Numbered from the stretch's first letter, positions 17,795-26,921 are shown. The stretch is DNA of 64,000 nt from Rhizobium sp. 32-5/1 (GCF_029537235.1 NZ_CP120638.1:434001-498000), one strand, 5' to 3'. Numbers and translations are program-made. Notes: generated by a model from the sequence alone, not told the origin.

Positions 17795-17988
17795 GGTTCA
17801 ATTTTCCGCACCATTCACCAATTCGCAACCAGACTGGGCGTGTAATCTGATTAAGCGGGCGGTTCCGCTGGAAACAGCCGACCGCGCCGCGAAAGCGCAG
17901 ACTACGCAACTATCGCATGGCTTACGCGTTATCCGCAGCAGCATGTGCACGGTCCTGACGGTATGTTCTGCGGCATGGAGGTGCCGGA

Positions 17989-18955
17989 TGTTGAACTGGA
18001 CATTTAATCGCAGCGGAACGACCGCAGATGCCTCGGCCCCGGGTGGGCCATCCCTGACATTGACCCCTCCTCCCCCATTGAATCCAGACAGGCCAAGGCC
18101 AAGATCGCCCTTGCGCTTGGCGGCGGTGCGGCCCGCGGCTGGGCCCATATCGGCGTGCTGCGCGCCTTCGACGAGGAAGGCATCGATGTCGGCATGATTG
18201 CCGGAACCTCGATCGGCGCTTTGGTCGGCGGCTGCTATCTTGCCGGAAAGCTCGATGAACTCGAAACATTTGCCCGCTCGCTCACCATGCGGCGTATCGC
18301 CGGCCTGCTCGATTTCGCCATCGGCGGCGGCGGGTTGTTCGGCGGCCTGCGCCTGACGCGGCGTATGCAGGAACATCTGCAGGACATGACGATCGAAGGC
18401 CTCGACAGACCCTTCGTCGCGGTGGCAACCGAAGTCAACAGCGGCCACGAGGTCTGGATCGGCCAGGGCTCGTTGATCACCGCCATCCGCGCATCCTATG
18501 CCCTGCCCGGCATTTTCGAACCGATCAAGTGCAACAACCGCACGCTGGTGGACGGCGCGCTTGTCAATCCGGTGCCGGTATCGGTGTGCCGCGCCTATGA
18601 ACAACCGCTCGTCGTCGCCGTCAACCTTCACTACGACCTCTACGGCCGCTCGGCGGTGATCAAGCACAATGCCAGCGTCCTTCCGATGGAAACCTCGAAG
18701 AAGGCGGATCCGGAAACCAGCACCTCACGGCTCGGCATGACCGGCGTGATGGTGCAGGCGTTCAATATCATCCAGGACCGCATTTCCCGCGCGCGCCTTG
18801 CCGGCGACCCACCGGATCTGGCACTTCATCCCAAGCTGAGCGATATAGGGCTTTCGGAATTCCATAGGGCCGGCGAAGCGATCGATCGCGGCTACCAGGA
18901 AACCAAGGCAAAGCTCAGCGAGTTGAAACGCTTGCAGGATGTGATGATCAGATAG
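17989..18955 (+). CDS. Patatin-like phospholipase family protein (frameshifted near the start)
   Basis: About 321 residues. The patatin core has the oxyanion motif LALGGGAARGWAHIGVL, the nucleophile GTSIGAL (Ser in G-x-S-x-G) and the catalytic Asp in LVDGALVNPVPV. These proteins hydrolyse acyl chains of lipids; bacterial members are cytosolic or secreted effectors, and no signal peptide is seen here. The start MLNWTFNRSG at 17989 is the usual rhizobial start but lies in another frame than the core. The shift is near 18040-18060 (one extra base or two missing). The C-terminus is a helical tail with a SELKRLQDVM end. A CBS-domain gene converges. Confidence 0.85.
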
Positions 18956-19002
18956 GCTGCGCCTCCGTCTGGATGCGCAGCGCTTCGATCGCACGAAAAC
19001 CG

Positions 19003-19431
19003 TCAACCGGCGATATAGGCCTTGATGTGCTCGGACTCGCGTTCAATGGCTCGGATGTGCATTTTCACCGCATCCCCAATCGAAACAATACCGACAAGCT
19101 GACCATTCTTCTCGACTGGCAAATGGCGCGCACGCCGTTTGTTCATCATTTCCATCAGCGCGTCGACACTGGTTTCCTCGGTACAGCAATACACATTCGA
19201 CCACATCACATCCGAGACCGGCTTTTCGAGACAGTCGGCGCCGTATTTCGCGACCGAGGCCACAACGTCGCGCTCCGTCAGAATTCCGGAAATCCCGCCC
19301 TGGCTGTCGACAATAATGACCGCACCAATATGATTGTCATGCAGAAACGTCGCAGCCTCCCGCACGGTCATTTGCGGACCGACGGTAATGACGTTGCGCC
19401 CTTTTTCATTGAGAATATGCCGTACAGACAT
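19003..19431 (-). CDS. CBS domain-pair protein
   Basis: A 142-residue protein that consists of two CBS domains and nothing else. CBS1 runs from VITVGPQMTVREAATFLHDNHIGAVIIVD to ILTERDVV; CBS2 from NVYCCTEETSVDALMEMMNKRRARHLPV to VGIVSIGDAVK. Stand-alone CBS pairs bind adenosyl nucleotides and are usually regulatory or stress-linked. No partner enzyme is adjacent. A stable hairpin (GCTGCGC/GCGCAGC near 18958-18984) without a T-run separates it from the convergent patatin gene. Confidence 0.9.
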   Translation of the reverse strand: MSVRHILNEKGRNVITVGPQMTVREAATFLHDNHIGAVIIVDSQGGISGILTERDVVASVAKYGADCLEKPVSDVMWSNVYCCTEETSVDALMEMMNKRRARHLPVEKNGQLVGIVSIGDAVKMHIRAIERESEHIKAYIAG

Positions 19432-19439
19432 TCGAAATC

Positions 19440-19690
19440 TCCCATTGTGACAGCATCATGCGTCTCGCCGGCTGAACCTGCCTGCAAGCCGCGACGGTGA
19501 AATCCCTGGGGGATCACACGATCGGCGACCGACAATGTCTGCGCGCTTCTCCTCGGCGCGCAACGTTCCGTACCCGGCATCCAGAGGCTCTGCGTTCCCA
19601 CAGCCCTGCCTCCGGAAGCACGATGGTGCGCCACCCGGAACCGGAAATCAAGCGCCGTCGCAGAGCGATGGATGCGCAGCTATTTTCGCG
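19440..19690 (-). pseudogene. Possible broken PilZ-like small gene
   Basis: Between the CBS gene and the rhomboid gene there is about 250 bases with no intact gene. The minus strand shows RRRLISGSGWRTIVLPEAGL and SGCRVRNV in one frame, then LSVADRVIPQGF in a second frame and a third-frame tail. The order (R-R-R, later C-R-V-R-N, then a P-x-x-F strand) resembles a small PilZ domain broken by two indels. No start codon is visible. This is weak; it may be plain intergenic DNA. Confidence 0.22.
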
Positions 19691-20441
19691 GATCAAAGAA
19701 GCCAAAGAGCAGGAAACCGAAGAGAAAGCCACCAATATGCGCTTCCCAGGCAACCGCACCTTCTCCGCCAACGGCGAACAGGCCGAGACCGATCAGGACA
19801 TTGATCAGGAACCAGATTCCGGAAAACATCAGCACCGAGCGGTTGGAAAGCGCCTCGCCGATCGACAGGCGGCGGTTGAGATGGGCAAACTGGCGGCTGA
19901 TCCGGCCGCTGGGTGAGAATACGAAGCGCGCCGCCGCCCCCATCAGGCCGGCCACGACACCCGATGCGCCCACAACAACCGTCATCTCGCCCCAATGGAA
20001 CGCGACGTGCAACGCGACGGCTGCGGCGGCTGAAAGACACCAGAAGAGCGCCAGTCGCGGCAGGCCGATACGGCGCACGACGGGCGCACCAAAGGCAACC
20101 ATCCAGAAACCGTTGAAGACCACATGCTCCCAACTGCCGTGCAGCAGCGAATAGGTGACCGGGCTCCACAACCAGGCCAAACTCTGCTCGGCCAGCGGAT
20201 GATCATAGCGCGCGGGCAGAAAGGCGAAATTGAAGATGACTTCTTCATCCAGTGCCACGGGAAGGATATACGTCCGAAGGGCATGGATGGCCACGAGGAC
20301 GAAAAGGATCACAACCAGTCCGCCGGGCAGATTGAAGGCCGGTTCGCGCACCGGCGGCGTGACCGCCACTTCGGCAGGACCCACGCTTGAGACCAAGGGC
20401 GGAGCTTCAGGCGGCAGGGCGTCACCCTTTTGATCGGTCAT
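19680..20441 (-). CDS. Rhomboid family intramembrane serine protease
   Basis: A 253-residue membrane protease. A cytosolic N-terminus of about 36 residues is followed by six or seven membrane segments. The catalytic Ser is in GASG (S160) and the catalytic His is in AHIGGFLFG (H235); the HGSWEHVVFN segment (about 101-110) is the rhomboid L1/TM2 element. It cuts transmembrane substrates within the membrane; the substrates are unknown. It is upstream of the CBS gene on the same strand. All active-site residues are present and the frame is intact. Confidence 0.92.
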   Translation of the reverse strand: MTDQKGDALPPEAPPLVSSVGPAEVAVTPPVREPAFNLPGGLVVILFVLVAIHALRTYILPVALDEEVIFNFAFLPARYDHPLAEQSLAWLWSPVTYSLLHGSWEHVVFNGFWMVAFGAPVVRRIGLPRLALFWCLSAAAAVALHVAFHWGEMTVVVGASGVVAGLMGAAARFVFSPSGRISRQFAHLNRRLSIGEALSNRSVLMFSGIWFLINVLIGLGLFAVGGEGAVAWEAHIGGFLFGFLLFGFFDPRK

Positions 20442-20944
20442 CTCTCACACGGTTTCTTCGCAGGTTGGCACCCGGTTTCCGGGCCAGCCACCGAGATTGT
20501 CTCTTGCGACCGCAAGGGTCGATCCATTCGATGGATGGAAAACAGAACATCCTAAACAGCTATTGCGCGCAGATTTAGGCGGGACGATAGGAAACGTCCA
20601 GCACGCGGGACGTTCTTTAGAATCACCTTAATAAAATATGACCTGCGCTCGACAGCGACGGTTGCGTGTTCTGCAATGCCTCGGAACCGATCCACAAAAA
20701 AGAGGCCGTCCAGTCAGACTGAACGGCCGGTGAGCCCCATTACCCCGAGCCCGAATTTTGTGCTGAAGGACAATCCTTCGAAGTGATGGCTGTTGATGCC
20801 ACGGCGCGATGAACCAGGCAATCTAAACCATTCATTAACCTTAATTTTCGGCTGGCACGGAAATCGCGTGGTGGAAGTCAAACGCCCTTCATCGGGCGCC
20901 ACCTGTGCCATGAAGGTACAGACGCTTGAAAAATGGAACACCGA
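20442..20944. other. 503-base intergenic region with a minus-strand terminator
   Basis: No convincing protein gene. It contains the promoter side of the rhomboid gene and, at 20696-20728, a strong intrinsic terminator that reads leftward although no protein gene lies upstream of it on that strand. See the separate terminator and small RNA findings. The sequence near 20629-20640 is AT-rich. Confidence 0.5.
20696..20728 (-). terminator. Strong intrinsic terminator of an unassigned minus-strand transcript
   Basis: On the minus strand GGCCGTTCAGT-CTG-ACTGGACGGCC forms an 11-bp stem with one mismatch, directly followed by TC and six T. Nothing coding on the minus strand precedes it within 230 bases, so it probably ends a small RNA. 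Confidence 0.7.
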
Positions 20945-21574
20945 ATGCGCAGCAAGACGACCATGCACCTCTATCAATACTGGGACACATTGCGCGGGCA
21001 TCTCGACGTGCCGGGGCGCGGCCAGATCGAGCCGGCGGACATTCGTCATATCCTTCCAGACCTTTTCATCCTGGAGCGCACAGCGGGGACAACCATCAGA
21101 TTTCGCCTGGCCGGAACACATATCTGCGCGCTATTCGCGCGGGAATTACGCGGCACCACGTTTGATGCGCTCTGGCTCGCCGAGCAGACCAGCCGGATGA
21201 CACGGATTGCAGTCGAGGTAATGACGCGCAAGACCCCGGTCATCCTATCGGCAACAGCGCTTGCCGGATCCGCGGAACGCCTTCCGATGGAGATTGTCCT
21301 TCTGCCCATGCGCTCGCCGGATGGAACGATCGACCGGGTCATTGGCGCGCTTGTTCCGCTCTCGCGCCCTCACTGGATGAACTCGACCCCGGTCAACTAT
21401 CTCGACCTTTCCGGTATCCGCGTGCTCGATACTGCGAAAACCAATGTGTTCCTGCAGAACCGTCCGGAAATTGCCCTACCGCGCGAACCTCTCCGTCACC
21501 GTCACGATGGCATCGGCAAAGCCATCCGTCGCGTCCTGCACCTGCGCGTCTTCGAGGGTGGACGACAGGATTGA
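20945..21574 (+). CDS. PAS domain-containing protein (PAS_5 family)
   Basis: This 209-residue protein matches the alphaproteobacterial PAS_5 family. MHLYQYWDTLRGHLDVPGRGQ at the start, IRHILPDLFILER, FRLAGTHICALFARELRG and the MEIVLLPMRSPDG strand make up the domain. The C-terminal 60 residues are basic and probably disordered. There is no kinase, cyclase or DNA-binding domain, so it probably signals by protein contact. I start at ATG 20945; upstream ATGs would add little. The next gene, a PilZ protein, follows 77 bases downstream on the same strand. Confidence 0.82.
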   Translation: MRSKTTMHLYQYWDTLRGHLDVPGRGQIEPADIRHILPDLFILERTAGTTIRFRLAGTHICALFARELRGTTFDALWLAEQTSRMTRIAVEVMTRKTPVILSATALAGSAERLPMEIVLLPMRSPDGTIDRVIGALVPLSRPHWMNSTPVNYLDLSGIRVLDTAKTNVFLQNRPEIALPREPLRHRHDGIGKAIRRVLHLRVFEGGRQD

Positions 21575-21650
21575 GCCTACAACCACAAACGTTCTATTAA
21601 CCCGTATGAGTGTATGGTCCACCTTGGATGACCGTCTCTTCAGAGTGAAC

Positions 21651-22259
21651 ATGTATTCGTTTCAGCAAGCACAGAATGCCGACACAAAGCAGCACAACGA
21701 AGGTGCGTTTCAACGCGTCTCCGTCAACCTGACGGGCCGACTCATGCTTGCCAATCACGACGAATATGATTGCACTGCCGTCGATATGTCGCCCGGCGAC
21801 GTCGTCTTCACCTGCGATGCACGCCCACGGGCTGGCGAACGCATCATCGCCTATGTCGATCATGTCGGACGCCTCGAGGGCAACGTCTCTAAACTCGCCG
21901 ACAATGCCTTCGTCATCCAGATCAACGCGACGGACCGCAAGCGTGAAAAGCTGGCGGCCCAGCTTACCTGGATCGCCAACAAGCACGAACTCGGCCTGCC
22001 CGAAGACCGTCGTCACGATCGCCTTGCGCCGCGCAAGGTTCGTACCGAGATCACGCTTGACGACGGCAGCAAATATTCCTGCCGACTGATCGACCTTTCG
22101 CTATCCGGCGCTGCCGTCGATATAGAGACACGCCCTGCCCTGGGTGCTGCGATCCTGCTTGGCAGCATGAAGGGGCGCGTTGTCCGACATTTCCAGGAAG
22201 GCGTGGCCATCGAATTCCTCGGCATCCAGACGCGCGATAGCCTGCGCGAATTCCTGTAA
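21651..22259 (+). CDS. PilZ domain-containing protein (two PilZ-like units)
   Basis: A 202-residue protein. The second half is a clear PilZ domain, with RRHDRLAPRKVRTE (the R-x-x-x-R part) and CRLIDLSLSGAAV (the D/N-x-S-x-x-G part), which bind cyclic di-GMP. The first half has a matching but degenerate unit (QRVSVNLTGRLML, then TAVDMSPGDVVF). Such proteins control motility, polysaccharide or cell-cycle functions in rhizobia. I start at ATG 21651; ATG 21606 would add 15 residues. A strong terminator follows directly. Confidence 0.85.
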   Translation: MYSFQQAQNADTKQHNEGAFQRVSVNLTGRLMLANHDEYDCTAVDMSPGDVVFTCDARPRAGERIIAYVDHVGRLEGNVSKLADNAFVIQINATDRKREKLAAQLTWIANKHELGLPEDRRHDRLAPRKVRTEITLDDGSKYSCRLIDLSLSGAAVDIETRPALGAAILLGSMKGRVVRHFQEGVAIEFLGIQTRDSLREFL

Positions 22260-22296
22260 TTTATTCGACCTCTCCAAACTCTCGATAGTGTTTGAA

Positions 22297-22326
22297 CCGC
22301 GTCAGGCCAGCCCGACGCGGTTTTGC
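22297..22326 (+). terminator. Rho-independent terminator after PilZ gene
   Basis: CCGCGTC (22297-22303) pairs with GACGCGG (22314-22320), followed by TTTT. It lies about 40 bases after the stop. Confidence 0.8.
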
Positions 22327-22902
22327 GTTTTACCACCCGTGAAGCGATAAAGTGCCCTGATTGCTCCAGCGAGCGCTCACCATCGTGACGGCGGAAAGGC
22401 GGCCAAGCTCCAAACTGCATCGCAATGGAACAGTTTTGCGCCGGCATCAGCCAGTTTGCGCCCCGAATGCGGGCCGGGAAAATCCAAAATCAATCTTTTT
22501 CATGACGGACTAAAATTTTTTCGACTATTTTTCAGGTTATTTTTTGAGAACCCGGCACGATATCTGCCAAACGTCGTGTATACTCGCGCGCTCGGCCTCC
22601 CCAACGTCATGCCTATCGACCTCATTAAACGCGCGGCGACTCGATGCCTGGAAAGGCTATCTCTCCATAAAATCCAGTTTTATCAATTGGATAATTCCTC
22701 TACAAAAGATAAAACTCCTGCGTCTCCACGCACCAAGGATAAAATTTTAGACAAAATCACATCAAATACAGCTTAGTTTTTATTCAAGTTTTATTTTTAT
22801 TTTATACTTATTTACGCTGACTTTGTACTTAATTGTACTTACGATTTTCGCGAGCAATAAAAAACTCCGTGTCATTGTCAAACCATAACGGGGAGACAAG
22901 AA
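22327..22902. other. 576-base intergenic region with an AT-rich leader
   Basis: The left part is ordinary intergenic DNA. From about 22490 to 22880 the A+T content is much higher than anywhere else in the window, with runs of A and T. A 106-codon open frame crosses it but has no homology-like features. The last 100 bases hold a phased repeat and the leader of the transglutaminase-like gene. Confidence 0.5.
22803..22841 (+). promoter_or_regulatory. Three phased TRTACTTA-type octamers upstream of the transglutaminase-like gene
   Basis: TATACTTA (22803-22810), TGTACTTA (22824-22831) and TGTACTTA (22834-22841) are spaced 21 and 10 bases apart, so they lie on one helix face. This pattern suits an activator binding site upstream of a promoter; the regulator is unknown. 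Confidence 0.4.
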
Positions 22903-23514
22903 ATGACAGCAAAGACAATCGTGAAGGCCGGCTTGCTCGGCGCACTGCTTTCGGGACTGGCAGCTCAGACGGCCTGGGCCTTTCCTGCCAATATGGTCAC
23001 GTCGGGATCGACCAATCCGCCCGTCGGACATTACGAATTCTGCAAGACAACGCCGCGGGAATGCCGGTCGAACGCCAGCCATGGCGGACCTGGCGTCCTG
23101 ACCCGCGAAGGATGGAAAACGCTTCTTCAGGTCAACTACGACGTGAATGAATCGATAACGCCGATGACCGATAAGGATATCTATGGCGTCGAGGAGCGCT
23201 GGTCCTATCCCGACAACGTCGGCGATTGCGAAGACTATGTGCTGCTGAAACGCAAGAAGCTGATCGAAGACGGATTTTCGCCCTCCGACCTCTTGATCAC
23301 CGTCGTGTTGCAGCCCAATGGCGACGGCCATGCCGTGCTGACTGTGCGGACCGATCGCGGCGATTTCGTGCTCGACAATATGCGCAACAAGGTCCTGCTC
23401 TGGTCGGATACCGAATACACCTTCCTCAAACGGCAATCGACGGAAGATTCCGGCCGCTGGGTGAAGCTTCAGGATGGCCGGGCGGTCGCAGTGGGTACGG
23501 TCCGCACGCAATAA
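22903..23514 (+). CDS. Transglutaminase-like cysteine peptidase (BTLCP family)
   Basis: A 203-residue secreted protein. Residues 1-26 are a signal peptide (TAWA-F cleavage). The BTLCP core follows: catalytic Cys in VGDCEDYVLLKRKKL, His in GHAVLTVRTDRGDFVLDN and the Asp after it. A pair of cysteines (EFCKTTPRECRS) may form a disulfide. In Pseudomonas, a homologue (LapG) cleaves a surface adhesin under c-di-GMP control through LapD; no LapD is adjacent here, but PilZ and PAS genes lie upstream. The ribosome site is GGGGAGA, seven bases before ATG 22903. The AT-rich leader with phased repeats suggests regulated expression. Confidence 0.9.
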   Translation: MTAKTIVKAGLLGALLSGLAAQTAWAFPANMVTSGSTNPPVGHYEFCKTTPRECRSNASHGGPGVLTREGWKTLLQVNYDVNESITPMTDKDIYGVEERWSYPDNVGDCEDYVLLKRKKLIEDGFSPSDLLITVVLQPNGDGHAVLTVRTDRGDFVLDNMRNKVLLWSDTEYTFLKRQSTEDSGRWVKLQDGRAVAVGTVRTQ

Positions 23515-23621
23515 ACGCGCCCGCCCGGACAAAGAATTTGCGACCCCGAATTGTCCCCGGGATCGCAGATGAAAGGGCTTCGGTCAGTCCCCAATCCCCG
23601 TCCCCCGACCAAGGCCCTGCT

Positions 23622-23655
23622 GGCCGGTTCCGCTGTCCCCGGAACCGGCCTTTTT
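23622..23655 (+). terminator. Rho-independent terminator after the transglutaminase-like gene
   Basis: GGCCGGTTCC (23622-23631) pairs perfectly with GGAACCGGCC (23641-23650), followed by TTTTT. It is one of the strongest terminators in the window. Confidence 0.9.
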
Positions 23656-23671
23656 AATGCTGGTCGTTCAA

Positions 23672-23997
23672 TCAAGCCGTGAAACGGTTGAAAAATGCGA
23701 CGCCTTCCAGAACGAGCACGCCATAACACCCCGCCCATCCGCAGGCGATCACCCCGGCAATCGCACAATCGATCGACGGCAGCCGCCCCTCGCGCCGCAT
23801 CTGCCATAGAGCCGCAACAAAAGCGCAGGTCCTGCGGACAAGGCCAGCAGGACCGGCAATGGTCGGAAATTCTCCCGTCGCTTTTGCATCAGCCGCGGCC
23901 AGGCCGGCCCGGCAATCAGGCGGCCGGCGTCCATGACAAGGAAGGAAACGCCGAATCCGGCGGCCAGGATCAGCAGGATTGTCCCGAAATTCACCAT
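23672..23997 (-). CDS. DUF6949-like small membrane protein (frameshifted)
   Basis: A protein of about 108 residues with three membrane helices. The N-terminal part (MVNFGTILLILAAGFGVSFLVMDAG) and the middle (MQKRRENFRPLPVLLALSAGPAL) are in one frame; the C-terminal part (FVAALWQMRREGRLPS, then GCYGVLVLEGVAFF) is in another. The A4 run at 23819-23822 (T4 on the coding strand) is the break; one more T joins them. The LIAGPAWPRLMQKRRENFRP and QMRREGR segments resemble the rhizobial DUF6949 family. The function is unknown. Confidence 0.65.
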
Positions 23998-24120
23998 AAA
24001 TTAACCATGTTGCAGCAGCGTGGCAGACATTGACGACTTCATGCAAGAGCCGTGCCGTCCACATATGTTTCATTCCGGAACAGTCCGGCTGCGCATTTGC
24101 ATTGTATCAACCCTCTTGAA

Positions 24121-24876
24121 ATGCAGGGCAGCAATCCGCCGATGACCGTTCCTTCCATAGCCTCCGATGACCACAGCCCGCTGATTTCGCCACGTTTCCT
24201 GTATCGCGTGACGGCTGTGGCAGTCAGCCTTGCTGTCTTGACAGTCGGCATCAGCATGGCTGGTCGCTGGTATGGAGAAAGCCTTGCGCAGGCCGGCCAT
24301 ACCGCCAGCACCCAGGTTACGGATATTTTCATTGGCCAGGATCATCTGCGCCTGCCGGCAAACGTCATCCGCTTCGAAACCCAGCGTGAGACCGGCATTG
24401 CAGAGCGTGCCGACCTCTATGTCACCTGGCCGACTCTCGAAGGCTATACCGATCAGAACCGCCACCTCTTCAATGATGTCGATCATCCGGAAAACCTGAT
24501 TTTCCTGCAGATTTCACAAAGCACCATGTCGCGCGACATGTCCGGAAGACTTGAGCCAATCTACAAGCACCTGTTTGAGGGAAGCCCCACGCCGGGACCG
24601 GCCGGCCTGTCGCGCCATGCCATGAGAAAAAATTCCGGCTATGGCGACGAAGTCGTCTTCACCGCGGAAATGGCCGGCAAAGCCCACTATGCGGTCCGCT
24701 GCATCCTGCCGCAGTCTCCGGCCCTTTCCACCAACGCCGATTGCCAGCGCGATATTCACGCCGGCAGCGATCTTGTTGTGCTGTACCGTTTTTCGAGCCA
24801 ATTGCTGCCACAATGGCAGGCCATCGACAAAGCGGTCCACGACTTCGTCACCGCCAAGCTCGTCACCGCGCCATAG
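24121..24876 (+). CDS. Conserved hypothetical membrane-anchored protein
   Basis: A protein of about 251 residues with one N-terminal transmembrane helix (FLYRVTAVAVSLAVLTVGISM at about residues 26-46) and a large periplasmic part. The latter has a VIRFETQRETGIAERADLYVTWP strand-helix block, LIFLQISQSTMSRDMSGRLEPIY and two cysteines (VRCILP and ADCQRD) that could form a disulfide. I know of no assigned function; similar proteins are found in Rhizobiaceae next to D,D-carboxypeptidase genes. I chose ATG 24121; ATG 24142 is an alternative. The carboxypeptidase gene follows 172 bases downstream. Confidence 0.6.
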   Translation: MQGSNPPMTVPSIASDDHSPLISPRFLYRVTAVAVSLAVLTVGISMAGRWYGESLAQAGHTASTQVTDIFIGQDHLRLPANVIRFETQRETGIAERADLYVTWPTLEGYTDQNRHLFNDVDHPENLIFLQISQSTMSRDMSGRLEPIYKHLFEGSPTPGPAGLSRHAMRKNSGYGDEVVFTAEMAGKAHYAVRCILPQSPALSTNADCQRDIHAGSDLVVLYRFSSQLLPQWQAIDKAVHDFVTAKLVTAP

Positions 24877-25048
24877 GCCCTGCGGCGGGCCGGTATGGCG
24901 CACGACAAAACGGAACAAGACATTCAAACCGAACCGCAGAATAGTGAAACCAATCATTCATCATAAACCGATTGGTAACGCTATGCCGATAGAGTTTTCA
25001 GAACGGACGTTTCTGGAGGCGACGGCCGGACGATTTCAGTGAAAAAGA

Positions 25049-26524
25049 ATGAAGAGTAGTGTAGTGTCCAAATCCCCATCGATCGGTTCCGTTCAACACA
25101 CCCCTATCCCATTCTTCCGGAAGGCCTGCAGGATTTTGCTGGTGTCTCTGGTTGCATCCCTGAGTATCGCCACCACCGCCTCGGCTGCCAAATATGCCGG
25201 CATCGTCGTCGATGCCAAGACCGGCAAGGTGCTCTACAATGCCGATGCGGACAGCCTGCGCTATCCGGCGTCGCTGACCAAGATGATGACCTTGTACCTG
25301 ACCTTCGAAGCGCTCGAGGCCGGCAAGATCAGCAAGAATACGCCGGTTCCGTTTTCAAAGAATGCAGCAGCCGAACAGCCGTCCAAGCTCGGCGTTCGCG
25401 CCGGCAAGGTCATTACCGTGGAGCAGGCCATTCTTGCCCTGGTAACACGATCGGCAAATGATGCTGCGACGGCGCTCGGCGAGATGCTCGGGGGATCGGA
25501 AGACCGCTTTGCCCGGATCATGACCAACAAGGCGCGTGCGCTCGGCATGACGCGCACCACCTACAGAAATGCCCATGGCCTGCCGAACAGCGCGCAGGTC
25601 ACCACGGCGCGCGACCAGGCACGGCTCGGCCTCGCGCTCCGTCAGCATTTTCCGCAATATTACGGCTACTTCTCGACGCGCAGCTTCAAGTTTGGCAAGC
25701 AGACCATCGGCAATCACAACCGCCTGCTTGGCAATGTGCGCGGCGTGGACGGCATCAAGACGGGTTTCACCAATGCGTCCGGCTTCAACCTCGTGACGTC
25801 GGCACAGGCTGACGGTCGTAGCATTGTCGGCGTTGTGCTCGGCGGCAAGTCCGGTGGCGCAAGAGACGCGCAGATGCGGGCACTCGTCGCCAAGTATATG
25901 CCCGTCGCTTCGCGCCGCGGTGGCGGCAATCTCGTGGCGGAAACAGCCGTGTCCCCGACGGTCCAGACTGTCGAAACACCGGCTGCGGAAGAAGTCGCAG
26001 TCGTTCGTGGCGGCAGCTTCAACCTCCCGGACAATGGTCCGGTGCCGGGTGTCCGCTACAGCGGCGAAACCACCAAGAGCATCGAAGTGGCCTATGCTTC
26101 GGAACAGAAGCCGGCAAGCGACAACCCGGTGCTTGCAGAGGTTGTAGAGCCGAACACGCTTCAGGCGCAGAGCCGTGAAATTGCCCGTGCGGTTCCGGTT
26201 CCGGCCGCTGAAATCGATGAGCAGGTCACGCATTCCGTCGACAAGGTCACGACCGCATCGACTCCTGAGACACAGCCGCAGGGCTGGGTGATCCAGATTG
26301 GCGCGACGCCGGACAAGGATCAGGCAATGACGCTTCTGGACAACGCGAAGGACAAGGGCGGCAAGGCCCTGCGCGGCGCCCAGCCGTTCACGGTTGCCTT
26401 TTCCAACGGCGGCGGCCAACTCTATCGCGCCCGCTTTGCCGGTTTCAGCAACCAGAACAAGGCCTTGTCAGCCTGCAAGGTCCTGAAGGGCAAGGGGTTC
26501 GCCTGTTGGGCGAGCCTGCAATAG
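25049..26524 (+). CDS. D-alanyl-D-alanine carboxypeptidase with C-terminal SPOR domain
   Basis: A 491-residue secreted penicillin-binding protein. Residues 1-46 form a long signal peptide (cleaved near SA-AKY). The catalytic motifs are S75-LTK, S135-AN and K237-TG, so the D,D-carboxypeptidase (peptidase S11) domain is complete. A long alanine- and proline-rich linker leads to a SPOR domain (GWVIQIGATPDKDQAMTLL to KGKGFACWASLQ), which binds denuded peptidoglycan at the division site. It trims pentapeptides of the cell wall, probably at the septum. The frame is intact. Confidence 0.93.
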   Translation: MKSSVVSKSPSIGSVQHTPIPFFRKACRILLVSLVASLSIATTASAAKYAGIVVDAKTGKVLYNADADSLRYPASLTKMMTLYLTFEALEAGKISKNTPVPFSKNAAAEQPSKLGVRAGKVITVEQAILALVTRSANDAATALGEMLGGSEDRFARIMTNKARALGMTRTTYRNAHGLPNSAQVTTARDQARLGLALRQHFPQYYGYFSTRSFKFGKQTIGNHNRLLGNVRGVDGIKTGFTNASGFNLVTSAQADGRSIVGVVLGGKSGGARDAQMRALVAKYMPVASRRGGGNLVAETAVSPTVQTVETPAAEEVAVVRGGSFNLPDNGPVPGVRYSGETTKSIEVAYASEQKPASDNPVLAEVVEPNTLQAQSREIARAVPVPAAEIDEQVTHSVDKVTTASTPETQPQGWVIQIGATPDKDQAMTLLDNAKDKGGKALRGAQPFTVAFSNGGGQLYRARFAGFSNQNKALSACKVLKGKGFACWASLQ

Positions 26525-26604
26525 CAGATTTTTAAAGTTTCGATCGCCGGCGTGTGTTTGCCGGTGATCCTCCTCGGATTTGGTACTGCGTAACGAGGTC
26601 AGTT

Positions 26605-26874
26605 ATGGGAATGAATGAAAACGGGCCCGGTAACGCGCCCATGCCGGAACAGAAGCGCAAATCCCCGCGTCTCGGTCTGCACCCGCTGCATGAGGCGGCC
26701 ATGCGGATCGCGGATATCGGCCTCAATCGTCCGCGGTCGAAGACGAAGGATCTGGTGGCCTTGTTGCTGACCCACGGCGCCCGCGCCTGGCGATCGACAC
26801 AGCCGGATGCCGATATCCACGTCCATGTGACGTCGCCATCGGGTCGCTATCCGATCCGGATCCGGATTCGCTGA
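26605..26874 (+). CDS. Small conserved hypothetical protein
   Basis: An 89-residue basic protein. The centre (SPRLGLHPLHEAAMRIADIG, then SKTKDLVALLLTHGARAW) looks like two helices; the C-terminus is a short IHVHVTSPSGRYPIRIRIR strand pair. I do not recognise the family. I start at ATG 26605 (MGMNENGPG). It is followed by a terminator, which supports a real transcript. No membrane segment or signal peptide is visible. Confidence 0.55.
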   Translation: MGMNENGPGNAPMPEQKRKSPRLGLHPLHEAAMRIADIGLNRPRSKTKDLVALLLTHGARAWRSTQPDADIHVHVTSPSGRYPIRIRIR

Positions 26875-26895
26875 ATTCCATTCAAGGCAAACCCA

Positions 26896-26921
26896 GCCCG
26901 GCCCCAGTGTCCGGGCGTTTT
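26896..26921 (+). terminator. Terminator between convergent genes
   Basis: GCCCGG (26896-26901) pairs with CCGGGC (26911-26916), followed by G and TTTT. It separates the small gene from the convergent DUF1489 gene. Confidence 0.6.

Noticed and set aside
19368..19771. Overlapping minus-strand frames next to the CBS gene as real genes
   Set aside because: Neither has a start with a ribosome site; pieces together only vaguely resemble a PilZ domain, so I list it at low confidence as a possible broken gene.
22456..22776. 106-codon open frame in the AT-rich region
   Set aside because: No ribosome site, no recognisable motif, and composition that follows the local A+T bias; the region looks regulatory.
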